Shown piece after piece: positions 24,409-32,559 of a stretch of DNA of 64,000 nucleotides; position 1 is the first letter of the stretch; each line of letters opens with the position of its first letter. The DNA lies in NCBI GenBank assembly GCA_947444305.1, contig CANEZP010000002.1, forward strand, positions 186,001 to 250,000. The letters run 5' to 3'. This stretch comes from Pseudobdellovibrionaceae bacterium (GTDB taxonomy: Bacteria > Bdellovibrionota > Bdellovibrionia > Bdellovibrionales > UBA1609). The notes under the pieces were generated by a model, which was not told the DNA's origin, did no database searches, and saw only the letters and a program-made list of their open reading frames with translations. Both the position numbers and the translations under genes were made by a program.

Positions 24409-26015
24409 AATTTACCCGTGCTTTGCGAAAGATGTTTGAACGCCGTACGTAAAGAATTAATTTCGTAGCCTAGCGCGCGGTCGGCTTCGACAAACGGAAC
24501 GTGCGCGCGGATCATCGCGAAAACTTTTGCGGCGACCGGACCGTTCAGTTCTATAGAGCGAAGATCAAGGGCCTGCGCGAGCACGACCGATTGTAAAGTA
24601 AGGAGGGTAAAAAGTGGTTCGAGCATTTCCGACGCTTGCACGGCGGCGCTCATGCCCAGGGAAACCTTGTCTTGATTGTGTGATTCACTAGACCTCGAAA
24701 ATATCCCGCCGGGCGTAGCGCGTGCCATAATTTCACTCGTGATCGCCGAAGCCGATTGGTGCAAACCTTTGAGGCCGTGATGCAAATGGCGTTCGCCCTC
24801 GGGCAGACCGTTCCAGTTAGCTAAGTTTGCCGGCAAGCCGCGATTCGATTTCTCGTCGATGATGTAGGCGACCTGGCGGTCGACGAGGTCGGCGATATGC
24901 GCCAACGAGATTTTAAGATAATCCATGCCGTGGCTCATGTAGCCGCCGTAAAAATTGCCGCCGTTGGCGAGCGTGGCGCCGTCACCGATTAAGGGATTAT
25001 CGGAAGCGCTGTTGATTTCATCGCCCAACCAACGCTCAAGCATCGCGAGCGTTTCTAAAATCGGCCCGGCGATTTGTGGTACGCAACGAAGCGAGTAGCG
25101 GTCCTGCACCCATTCCTGAGTACGCGACGCTTCGACCCGAATCTGGCCGAGCGGTTTCGACCGGTAATTTTCGAGTTCAAGATATTCCCGAACCGCGGCC
25201 GCCATCCGCGACTGCCCGGGCGAAGTCTTGGCCAAGTCGTTGATCAAAAGACCGAAGGCCTCGGTACGGCCACCCAGCGCAATGCATAACCAAGATGTAT
25301 TGAGGGCCACCCAATCCATAATAAATTTAGCGTGGTTTAGATTCACCGCGAACAACCCCGCCATCGCGGAAGTTCCGTTGACCAAAGCGAGGCCTTCTTT
25401 GGCTTTCATAACGTAAGGTTCGAGATTGTTTTCACGAAGCAGATCGGCCATGGCGCGAGTTCGGCCGCCGGCGAAGACTTCGCCTTCGCCGCGAATATTT
25501 TGCGCGAGGTAGGCGAGCGGGATGAGGTCACCGCTGGCGCCGAGCGAACCCTCGCGCGGGATCAAGGGCAGCCAATCGTTTTGTAGATGTAAACGCATAC
25601 GCTCGATCAGCTCGGGCGATACACCGGAGTAGCCGCGGACCATTGAATTCAAGCGTACCGTTAATATCGCGCGCGAAGCTTCGATGGGTAAAACCGGACC
25701 CGAACCGCAAAGTAAATAGGAAACGAGATTGCGCTGCAATTGTTCACTTTGGTGGAACGAAATAGTGCGGTCGCCGCTGTCGCCGAAACCGGTGGTCACT
25801 CCGTAGATGGGGATTTTATCTTCCATCAATTTTTGCAACGAAGCATGGGCCGCTTCGACGCGCGTAAAAACTTCGGGCGGAATTTGTATCGCCGCGGGAC
25901 CACGCAGAAACGCGCGCTCGATCAACGCGGAAGTTTGTAGCGAACGGCCGTCGACGATCATTCGATCCAAAGGCCGCTCCCCCGAAAGGGTTCGCTTTTC
26001 TTGTTCAATATCCAT
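24405..26015 (-). CDS. HAL/PAL/TAL-family aromatic amino acid ammonia lyase
   Basis: The 536-residue enzyme contains the Ala-Ser-Gly triad that forms the MIO cofactor (SLGASGDLIPL, residues 160-162), the active-site tyrosine in IYGVTTGFG (Tyr71), and the C-terminal block FSRSSESHNQDKVSLG. The selectivity loop reads LQRNLVSYLLCG: Tyr100-Leu101 replace the Ser-His pair of histidine ammonia lyases, so tyrosine or phenylalanine is the likelier substrate. By context it provides 4-coumarate as pigment starter. ATG 26015 is chosen over TTG 26024. It overlaps the upstream gene by 58 nt and the flavoprotein gene by 4 nt. Confidence 0.88.
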   Translation of the reverse strand: MDIEQEKRTLSGERPLDRMIVDGRSLQTSALIERAFLRGPAAIQIPPEVFTRVEAAHASLQKLMEDKIPIYGVTTGFGDSGDRTISFHQSEQLQRNLVSYLLCGSGPVLPIEASRAILTVRLNSMVRGYSGVSPELIERMRLHLQNDWLPLIPREGSLGASGDLIPLAYLAQNIRGEGEVFAGGRTRAMADLLRENNLEPYVMKAKEGLALVNGTSAMAGLFAVNLNHAKFIMDWVALNTSWLCIALGGRTEAFGLLINDLAKTSPGQSRMAAAVREYLELENYRSKPLGQIRVEASRTQEWVQDRYSLRCVPQIAGPILETLAMLERWLGDEINSASDNPLIGDGATLANGGNFYGGYMSHGMDYLKISLAHIADLVDRQVAYIIDEKSNRGLPANLANWNGLPEGERHLHHGLKGLHQSASAITSEIMARATPGGIFSRSSESHNQDKVSLGMSAAVQASEMLEPLFTLLTLQSVVLAQALDLRSIELNGPVAAKVFAMIRAHVPFVEADRALGYEINSLRTAFKHLSQSTGKL

Positions 26016-26548
26016 GAGAGCCAATCATTATCATGGGCCATGTCATTTGCCATGACCGGGAGCGCGGTTTTTTCTATTTTTAGTTTACCTGTTTCATCGA
26101 TGACAAAAAGGTGGGCCGTCGGTTCGCGTGCGCCGCCGGTCACGGAAGCAACCCACACCGTTCCCGCGCCGTTTTCGCTCAATGTCAAAGCCTCGCGCAG
26201 GCCGGTTAAAATAGTGTTCGGGTCATTCTGTAAACAAAGCACCGGTCCAGCCCATTGCATCACCTGCAGCAGAGCGGCGCTACGGATGTTGGGTAGCGTG
26301 TGCACGAATTTCGCCGGGCTAGGCTGCGGATTTCTGGCAAATTCCGCATCGGTAATGTTCGAAGCGCCGGGACTGCACAGAAAAATCCATTCGGGAAATT
26401 TCATAAGAGATTTACGATTGAGCCAAAACAGTTCCGCTAACGCAAAAGCGGGGGCGTCGAGTTGGTACCAGCGATCCACGTAATTAGCCCAGTCCGGCGG
26501 AAAGCCCGTGGGGAAATCTACTTGGTACGAGAAGTGGGTGAGCCTCAC
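25958..26548 (-). CDS. Short ketosynthase-N-like protein (ApeC/chain-length-factor candidate)
   Basis: The 196-residue protein resembles the short, catalytically degenerate ketosynthase N-terminal proteins of aryl polyene clusters, with the segment SAALLQVMQWAGPVLCLQND in the region of the ketosynthase nucleophile elbow. The Cys-His-His triad is not complete. ApeC-type proteins pair with a true ketosynthase and set chain length. GTG 26548 overlaps the upstream ketosynthase stop (GTGA), which supports a working pair. The family call is by pattern and position. Confidence 0.65.
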   Translation of the reverse strand: MRLTHFSYQVDFPTGFPPDWANYVDRWYQLDAPAFALAELFWLNRKSLMKFPEWIFLCSPGASNITDAEFARNPQPSPAKFVHTLPNIRSAALLQVMQWAGPVLCLQNDPNTILTGLREALTLSENGAGTVWVASVTGGAREPTAHLFVIDETGKLKIEKTALPVMANDMAHDNDWLSWILNKKSEPFRGSGLWIE

Positions 26549-27615
26549 GCGAGCGCCGCCGGTGGCTCGATCACGGCCGCGGCGTGCATGCCCCCGAAGC
26601 CGAGCGAAGAGATCAGGACGCGGAGGATGCTGGCCGTTTTTTTACCGGGCGTGAGGTAATCGCATTGAAGGGCCGGGTCGATTCGTTCGGTTGTTTGTAA
26701 ACAAAAACTTTCATTACGTTTGAGAGCTTCGCACGCAAGAATCGTATCGATCGCGCCGCTCACCGCGAGCGTGTGACCGATGCGCCATTTGGAACCGGTC
26801 AGGGACGGTTTCATGAGCGAAGCGTTAAAGAGCGTTGCGTAAGCGAGGTCTTCGGTCGAGTCGTTGACCGGGGTACCGGTGCCGTGCGCGATCACTAAAT
26901 CAATCGAGCGCGCCCGGGGGACGCCGGGAATGCGGCTGACCGCACGGATTAAGCTTTGCGAAGATGAGCCCGTGCGCGTAACCGCCGAACCCTCGGTGTC
27001 GAGTCCAACCGGCAGCAAGCGCACCGAGGTCGGCACCCGGTCTTTCGAAAGGACTAAACAGGCCGCCGCTTCTCCGAGGAAAAAGCCTGCGCGATCGCCC
27101 GCGAACGGTCGTGGATAATCCTTCGTGATGAGATTCAAAGATTGAAATCCTTTTTCGACGAACGGAGTGACCGCATCGGCGGCGAGGATCAACACTTGAT
27201 CCAAGCCTTCGTTAAGCCAGAATTGCGCCAGTCGCATCGCCGCGAGCGAGGACGAGCACGCGTTGCTCACGCACAAGCGTCGCTCCGGCGTGAGGCCCGT
27301 ACGCGCGAGGAAATCATCGAGGAGCGGGGTTAAAGGATCAACCTTGATTTCGGTCGCTTCGGCATCCCGGATAAAATCGTTCGAGAATCCTTTGGTCGAA
27401 GCTAAGATAACGCCGAGCCGGCCCGCGGGCAGCTCGACATTTTGAAAACACATCGTTAACTTTTCGGTAAGCAGTTGCCGAACGACCGGCGACCGATCGC
27501 CATGGAATAAAAACTCGCGTTTCGAGTAGTCGGGAGGATTCTGGAGCTCTTGCCATAGCGACGCGGTTGAGTCACCCGCCGCCGTCGCGCAGGCATAGGA
27601 GTTGATGTGAATCAT
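26545..27615 (-). CDS. Beta-ketoacyl synthase (aryl polyene type)
   Basis: The 356-residue ketosynthase carries the whole triad: Cys in SNACSSSLAA, His in IAHGTGTPVND and His in WRIGHTLAVSGA. The C-terminal glycine-rich SSLGFGGMHAAAV is also present. It is a little shorter than FabF (about 410). It is followed with a 4-nt overlap by the short ketosynthase-like protein, the arrangement of a KS/chain-length-factor pair. It starts 44 nt from the divergent dehydratase gene. Confidence 0.88.
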   Translation of the reverse strand: MIHINSYACATAAGDSTASLWQELQNPPDYSKREFLFHGDRSPVVRQLLTEKLTMCFQNVELPAGRLGVILASTKGFSNDFIRDAEATEIKVDPLTPLLDDFLARTGLTPERRLCVSNACSSSLAAMRLAQFWLNEGLDQVLILAADAVTPFVEKGFQSLNLITKDYPRPFAGDRAGFFLGEAAACLVLSKDRVPTSVRLLPVGLDTEGSAVTRTGSSSQSLIRAVSRIPGVPRARSIDLVIAHGTGTPVNDSTEDLAYATLFNASLMKPSLTGSKWRIGHTLAVSGAIDTILACEALKRNESFCLQTTERIDPALQCDYLTPGKKTASILRVLISSLGFGGMHAAAVIEPPAALA

Positions 27616-27659
27616 GGAAACCTTTGACGTCGCCGTGCCGGTCGCCGGATAAATGAATA

Positions 27660-28004
27660 ATGATCACCGAGAAAAAAGTTTTCCAAGAAATGAAAATCGA
27701 AAACGACGGGACCGCCGTCTGGACCTTGCCGAAGGATTTGCCTTACTTCGACGGGCACTTTCCGGGAAACCCCATCTTCCCCGCGGTCGGGATCGTAGAC
27801 GCGACGGTTTTTCTTTTGCAGAGCCGGCTTAACGGCCCGGAAGTTTACGTGTCTCATTTTCCCGTCGCTAAATTCTTAAGCCCGATTCAACCCGGGCAAA
27901 CCGTGCGCATTGAATTAAAGAAGCTGAACAATAAAGAATGGCTCGCCGAGTGGAAGGACGAAGCGGCCGTGAAATTACTGGCTACCCTGCGCTTCCAAAT
28001 GTAG
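27660..28004 (+). CDS. ApeI-like hot-dog dehydratase
   Basis: The 114-residue single hot-dog protein has the FabZ-type motif LPYFDGHFPGNPIFPAVGI, with the catalytic histidine in HFPG, so it should dehydrate 3-hydroxyacyl-ACP like ApeI. It is the only plus-strand gene between 21.5 and 31.8 kb. It starts divergently from a ketosynthase (44-nt gap) and its last 30 nt overlap the end of the ACP gene on the other strand. ATG 27660 is used; ATG 27690 is an alternative. Confidence 0.8.
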   Translation: MITEKKVFQEMKIENDGTAVWTLPKDLPYFDGHFPGNPIFPAVGIVDATVFLLQSRLNGPEVYVSHFPVAKFLSPIQPGQTVRIELKKLNNKEWLAEWKDEAAVKLLATLRFQM

Positions 28005-28274
28005 GGGCGCCTGGGGCTGAAGTGATTCATTGCTGAGGGATTCTTGCGCAAGCACGTAGACGTCTTGCAACGTTTTAACGTTGGCGAGGCGCTCGCCTTC
28101 GACCTTAACGTTTAGAGTTTCTTCGATGTAAACGAGCATGTCCACGGCGTCTAGAGAGTCTAAGCCGAGATCGCCGACCAGGGTCGCGGTGGGTACGAGC
28201 TTTTCGGCCGGAATTTCAAAACCGGTTTTCATCAAGGCGTTGACTTGTTCGATGATATTGCTGCTAACGGTCAT
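27975..28274 (-). CDS. Acyl carrier protein (pigment cluster)
   Basis: The 99-residue ACP has the phosphopantetheine site DLGLDSLDAVDML, with the attachment serine in DSL, and the usual helix bundle around it. The last 20 residues form a loose tail whose coding overlaps the convergent dehydratase gene. It lies 39 nt downstream of a ketosynthase in the same operon. No phosphopantetheinyl transferase is encoded nearby. Confidence 0.9.
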   Translation of the reverse strand: MTVSSNIIEQVNALMKTGFEIPAEKLVPTATLVGDLGLDSLDAVDMLVYIEETLNVKVEGERLANVKTLQDVYVLAQESLSNESLQPQAPLHLEAQGSQ

Positions 28275-28313
28275 GACCCACTCTTCATGTTAGTTATTAC
28301 GGCTAATATTTAT

Positions 28314-29537
28314 TTAGACCTCAGATATTAGCAAACAAGTATTCATCCCGCCAAACGCAAAATTGTTGCTCAAAATGTTTCTCACTCGAGCCGGTGTGTT
28401 TACTTTTAGGTGACGAACACCTTCGCATTCCGGCGCCACTTCATCCAGGTTGCGCGTGGGAATCAAAACCGAACTTTTGATCATCTCGACGCACGCGATC
28501 GCCTCCAAAGCGCCGCACGCCGCGAGCGAGTGGCCGAGGTGACCTTTCAAAGAAGAAACCGCCATGTCGGAGCCGAACACGCCCGAAATAGCGCGCGCTT
28601 CTTCGCCGTCGCCGTGAGTGGTGGCGGTGGCATGGGCGTTAACGTAATCGATTTCTTCGGGCTTAAGCCCGCTGCGCGTGAGACCCTCGCGCATCACCGT
28701 CATCATCGTTTCGGCACTGGATTGGGTCATGTGGGTGCCGTCGCATTGGTAAGTGCCGCCGCGAATTTCGGCGAGCGGGGTAGCCCCGCGTGCGCTCATT
28801 ATTTTTTCAGATTCCAAAATCAGAACGCCCGCGCCTTCTGAGACGACTAAACCGTCACGTTTTTTATCGAAAGGCCGCGACGCAATTTCGGGGCGGTCGT
28901 TGTAGGTGCGCGACGCCGCCTGTACGATGTCGAAGATCGCCGCCGACATGTAATGAAGTTCGTCGGCGCCGCCGGCGATCACCCGGTCATATAAACCGGC
29001 TTTGATTAGTTCCCAACCGAGGATCAAACTTTGCGTCGACGTCGAGCAAGCGCTCGCCGGTGATAGCAGAGCGCCGTTGAATTCGATAGCCGCCGCGACG
29101 TTGGCGGCGACCGAGTGGTTCATCACTTTGAAGAACGAAGTCGACAGTTGCCCCTCGGGGCCGTGCTTTTCGAAAAGCTTGCGGAAGTAAGTTTCTAGCG
29201 TGAATGGGCTACCGCTGGTCGAGCCCATGATGATTAAAGTTCGCGGTGAGTTGAGCGCGGCGCCCGGGGCGAGGCCGGCCTGCGCGAGGGCTTCGAAAGC
29301 GGCGAGCGAGGCCATCTCACTCATCCGGGACATGGCGCGGCGAACGGTGCGTGGAATCTTCATGACGTCGTAGGCCGGTGCCGGCGCGCCCAAGTGAGAA
29401 TACAAACCGTTGTACTGGCGCCATTCCGGAAAGGCGCGCACGCCGGTACGGCCTTCCCGCAAACCCGCGAACATCGATCCGACATCGTTGCCTAAGGAAC
29501 TGAAGGCACCCATGCCGGTCACAAAAACTTTATTCAT
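28314..29537 (-). CDS. Beta-ketoacyl synthase (FabF-like, aryl polyene type)
   Basis: The 407-residue ketosynthase has Cys in SPASACSTSTQS, His in NAHATATTHGDGEE and His in LKGHLGHSLAACGAL, plus the C-terminal NNFAFGGMNTCLL. It is the most FabF-like of the three complete ketosynthases. ATG 29537 gives an 8-nt overlap with the upstream flavoprotein; a GTG at 29549 is possible. It should be one of the elongating ketosynthases (ApeO/ApeR class). Confidence 0.9.
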   Translation of the reverse strand: MNKVFVTGMGAFSSLGNDVGSMFAGLREGRTGVRAFPEWRQYNGLYSHLGAPAPAYDVMKIPRTVRRAMSRMSEMASLAAFEALAQAGLAPGAALNSPRTLIIMGSTSGSPFTLETYFRKLFEKHGPEGQLSTSFFKVMNHSVAANVAAAIEFNGALLSPASACSTSTQSLILGWELIKAGLYDRVIAGGADELHYMSAAIFDIVQAASRTYNDRPEIASRPFDKKRDGLVVSEGAGVLILESEKIMSARGATPLAEIRGGTYQCDGTHMTQSSAETMMTVMREGLTRSGLKPEEIDYVNAHATATTHGDGEEARAISGVFGSDMAVSSLKGHLGHSLAACGALEAIACVEMIKSSVLIPTRNLDEVAPECEGVRHLKVNTPARVRNILSNNFAFGGMNTCLLISEV

Positions 29538-31047
29538 GAGCGCGTGCACCCATGGCTTTTAGTTCCTGTAAAATAGGTTTTATGCCGACGATGTGGCCGC
29601 ACGTGCGCAAGGCACTGGTGGCGGCACCGAGAAGCCCGGGGAATAAACAGCTTTGCCCGGCCAATAGCAGATTCAACACCTTCGTGCGTGGACCGAGCGC
29701 CCGCGCGCCCGTATTCTGGATCGAATGGTAAAGTCCGTAGCTCGAGCCTTCTTCGCTCCCGTTGAAATGCAGATGCGTAAGAACGGAAGAAGTTTGCGAT
29801 TGCGCGATTTTTGCGGGCAAGTCGGGCTCGTGCTTGGCGACTTCGGTCCAAATACTTTCGCTGATTTTTGTTTTCAGATCTTTGTAGGCCGCGGGTCTTC
29901 GTCCCCAACGCTCTTTTTCCCAAGGCGTGAACCACTCGTAGGGGCCCGCGATGTGTAGACTCATGGGAAAATTCTTTTCGTCGGGCGCCCATTTGCGCTT
30001 CGGTGAGGACATGAAGATTACGGGCGGCGCTTCGCCCGGGTTCGTGCCCGCGAACATGTCGGCCGGGTCGTCGCTGCGAAAGAAATAATAATTAGTCGCG
30101 GGATCGGTGGGTGGCTTTTCTTTGCAAACGGCATACATGCCGAAGATGCCGACGCTTTCTTTAATGTTTTTAATCCGGTCCTTGAACACCGGTGGGAACA
30201 TCGTCTGATCCGAGAGTAAACGAAAAGTCGCTTTCGGATGGATGGTCGAGATGATCCAGTCCGCCGAAAATTCGGCACCGTTGGCGCAAGTGACTTTGGA
30301 AACTTGCCGGCCGTTCACCTCGAGCTTAGCCACCTGGTGCCGGGTTAAAACTTTGCCGCCTAATTTTTCGATCTCCGAGATAAATTTTTGGGTTAAGCGG
30401 TCACCGCCGCCTTCGAGTCCGTAAGGCCCGCGGATCAACGAATCGGTCACGATCGCGTGAAAGCCGAACGCAACGTCTTCCGGGAAAACGCCGTGCAGAT
30501 TGCAGTAGGCGTAGATCGCCGCTTGCAAGCGCCGGTTCGAGGTTAAACCTTCGACCACGCTTTTAAGCGAAAGTTCCAAGGCCTCGGGCGGGAAGGTGTT
30601 GTCGGAAGCATCGTTGTAGTTATAGGTCGGGAAGTGAACGCAGACCCGCTCGACCATGGCGAAGTATTTGCGGACGGCGTCTTTGTCCTGCGGGAAGACG
30701 GCGCACCACTCGCTGATGACGTTTGCGTAACCTTGCGGGATCGCAATTTTGCCCGAAGGAAATGAGAGGAGGTCGAAGGCCTCCGGATTCAGCGGCGAAA
30801 ATAAATCGTCTTCGTAAACGTTTAAATATTCAAGCAGGGTGCGGAACGGTTGGCCCGGCCCCATCGCGCCGACGTAGTGCGCGCCGGTATCGAAAGTCTC
30901 GCCGAAACGTTCGAAGCTGTGCATGTACCCGCCGGGCTTCACGTACTGTTCGAGCAGGATTACTTTTTTGCCTTTTTGCGCGAGCAAAAGTCCCGAAGTC
31001 AGAGCAGAGATCCCGCTTCCGATGATCAGAACTTCGGTTTGCGTCAT
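29530..31047 (-). CDS. CrtISO/phytoene-desaturase-like FAD oxidoreductase
   Basis: The 505-residue flavoprotein has the N-terminal dinucleotide fold VLIIGSGISALTSGLLLAQ, the following GGYMHSFERFGETFDTGAHY block of the CrtISO/RetSat/phytoene desaturase family, and the C-terminal LLLAGQSCLFPGLLGAATS. Relatives isomerise or desaturate polyene chains, which fits a role on the conjugated chain or the aryl head. ATG 31047 forms ATGA with the ketoreductase stop. The longer in-frame upstream extension is arginine-rich and overlaps the previous gene, so it is not used. Confidence 0.83.
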   Translation of the reverse strand: MTQTEVLIIGSGISALTSGLLLAQKGKKVILLEQYVKPGGYMHSFERFGETFDTGAHYVGAMGPGQPFRTLLEYLNVYEDDLFSPLNPEAFDLLSFPSGKIAIPQGYANVISEWCAVFPQDKDAVRKYFAMVERVCVHFPTYNYNDASDNTFPPEALELSLKSVVEGLTSNRRLQAAIYAYCNLHGVFPEDVAFGFHAIVTDSLIRGPYGLEGGGDRLTQKFISEIEKLGGKVLTRHQVAKLEVNGRQVSKVTCANGAEFSADWIISTIHPKATFRLLSDQTMFPPVFKDRIKNIKESVGIFGMYAVCKEKPPTDPATNYYFFRSDDPADMFAGTNPGEAPPVIFMSSPKRKWAPDEKNFPMSLHIAGPYEWFTPWEKERWGRRPAAYKDLKTKISESIWTEVAKHEPDLPAKIAQSQTSSVLTHLHFNGSEEGSSYGLYHSIQNTGARALGPRTKVLNLLLAGQSCLFPGLLGAATSALRTCGHIVGIKPILQELKAMGARAHE

Positions 31048-31790
31048 GAAGGGAACAACCCGCCGTTGACGCTGATGGTGTGCCCGGTGATGTAAGCGGC
31101 ATCCGGCGAGCAAAGAAAACTAACCACGCCCGCAACTTCCGAAGCTTTGCCCAAACGGCCGAGCGGGATGCGTTTTTTAAATTCATCGAGGTGCGGGATT
31201 TCAGAAATCATTTCGGTTTCGATGAGGCCCGGCGCCACCGCATTCACACGCACGTTGCGTGAGCCGACCTCCATCGCTAGCGATTTCGTCATCGCGATGA
31301 GCGCCCCTTTCGAAGCGGCGTAGTTCACCTGGCCCGCGTTGCCCGTTTGGCCCGAAAGCGAGGCCATGTTCACCATCACGCCCGCACGCTGGCGCATCAT
31401 CTTGCGAACGCACAAACGCATCAAGAAGAACGGACCGTAAACGTTGGTCTTCATGACGGAGTCAAACTGTTCATCGGACATCAAGCCGAGCAGGGTGTCT
31501 TTGTGGATACCGGCGTTGTTCACGAGAACATCGAGCCGCAAATCCGGGTGAGCGGTAAAATAATCGGTAAGTGCTTTTTCAATTTGCTCTTTGTCTTGGG
31601 TGTCGAAGCGCATGAGTTCACCGCGGCCGCCGGCTTCTTCGATGACTTTCAAAGTTTGCGCGGCACCTTTTTCGTTACTGTTGTAGTGAACGATAACGTG
31701 ATAGCCGTCCTTCGCTAAGCGAACGGCGACTTCGCGGCCGATGCCGGAAGAACTCCCTGTGACTAGAGCCAAGTGCTTTGCCAAATCCAT
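31044..31790 (-). CDS. 3-oxoacyl-ACP reductase (FabG/ApeQ-like)
   Basis: The 248-residue short-chain dehydrogenase has the cofactor motif TGSSSGIGREVA, NNAG (VLVNNAGIHKD) and the catalytic YAASKGA. Serine lies in MVNMASLSGQTG and the C-terminal segment is YITGHTISVNGGLF. It should reduce 3-oxoacyl-ACP in each pigment elongation cycle. It is the first gene of the minus-strand operon, only 25 nt from the divergent acyltransferase start. Confidence 0.9.
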   Translation of the reverse strand: MDLAKHLALVTGSSSGIGREVAVRLAKDGYHVIVHYNSNEKGAAQTLKVIEEAGGRGELMRFDTQDKEQIEKALTDYFTAHPDLRLDVLVNNAGIHKDTLLGLMSDEQFDSVMKTNVYGPFFLMRLCVRKMMRQRAGVMVNMASLSGQTGNAGQVNYAASKGALIAMTKSLAMEVGSRNVRVNAVAPGLIETEMISEIPHLDEFKKRIPLGRLGKASEVAGVVSFLCSPDAAYITGHTISVNGGLFPS

Positions 31791-31815
31791 ATTGAAGCAT
31801 TAATCTCTAGCCCCA

Positions 31816-32559
31816 ATGCCGAAAAGAGTCAAAATTCTGGCCAAGCTTTGGTTAATCTACTTCGTGGGGTCGATTGGCTTCATCGGCATTTTCTTTTCGG
31901 GCTTGTTTTATTTCCCGGTTTCCATCGCCGCGAGGCTTTTCCCGCGACTTGAGCCGATGCGCGAACGTGTTCTCAAACGCGGTGTGCTTTTTTTGATGTG
32001 GGCGCAACCTTGGTACAACGCTTCCGTCAATATTGACGTCCCGCACGAAGAAGGCGGCGTGTTGCTCGTGTCCAATCACCGCTCACACTTGGACGTCTTC
32101 GTTTTGCTTTCGCGTGTCGCGGGCCTGCGCATCCTCGCGAAGTCGGCACTTTTTCGTATTCCATTTTTGTCGATTTATATGCGCACCAGTCAGCAAATCA
32201 AAGTTGAACGCAATGACCTACGCGATTGGGTGAAAGCGATGGATGAAGTGGGGCGGCGTTTGCGGCTTGGGGAACGGGTTCATGTTTTTCCCGAGTTGAC
32301 GCGTTGCGAGCCCGGGTACGAAGGAGTGAAAGCCTTTGCCGCCGCGCCTTTCCAGGCGGCGATCAAACAAGGCGCGGTTATCGTGCCGGTTGTTTTTAAA
32401 AATACCGATGGTGTTTGGCCTAAGGGCGATCCGGGTATAAATTTTCGCGCACCGGTTGCGGTTCGCTCGTTAGCGCCGATCCGCGCCGCGGAGTACTCAA
32501 ACGCCTTTCAATTGCGGGACGAAGTGACCAAACGTATTCAGCAAGGACTCCAGGTATGA
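31816..32559 (+). CDS. PlsC-like 1-acylglycerol-3-phosphate acyltransferase
   Basis: The 247-residue membrane protein has an N-terminal hydrophobic hairpin region, the HxxxxD motif (VSNHRSHLDVF) and a variant of the second motif, FPELTR where most have FPEGTR. It then has the IVPVVFKNTDGVWP block. Aryl polyene clusters usually encode such an acyltransferase to build the lipid anchor. It overlaps the next gene by 4 nt (ATGA). The Gly-to-Leu change in FPELTR is uncommon and could alter glycerol-phosphate binding. Confidence 0.85.
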   Translation: MPKRVKILAKLWLIYFVGSIGFIGIFFSGLFYFPVSIAARLFPRLEPMRERVLKRGVLFLMWAQPWYNASVNIDVPHEEGGVLLVSNHRSHLDVFVLLSRVAGLRILAKSALFRIPFLSIYMRTSQQIKVERNDLRDWVKAMDEVGRRLRLGERVHVFPELTRCEPGYEGVKAFAAAPFQAAIKQGAVIVPVVFKNTDGVWPKGDPGINFRAPVAVRSLAPIRAAEYSNAFQLRDEVTKRIQQGLQV

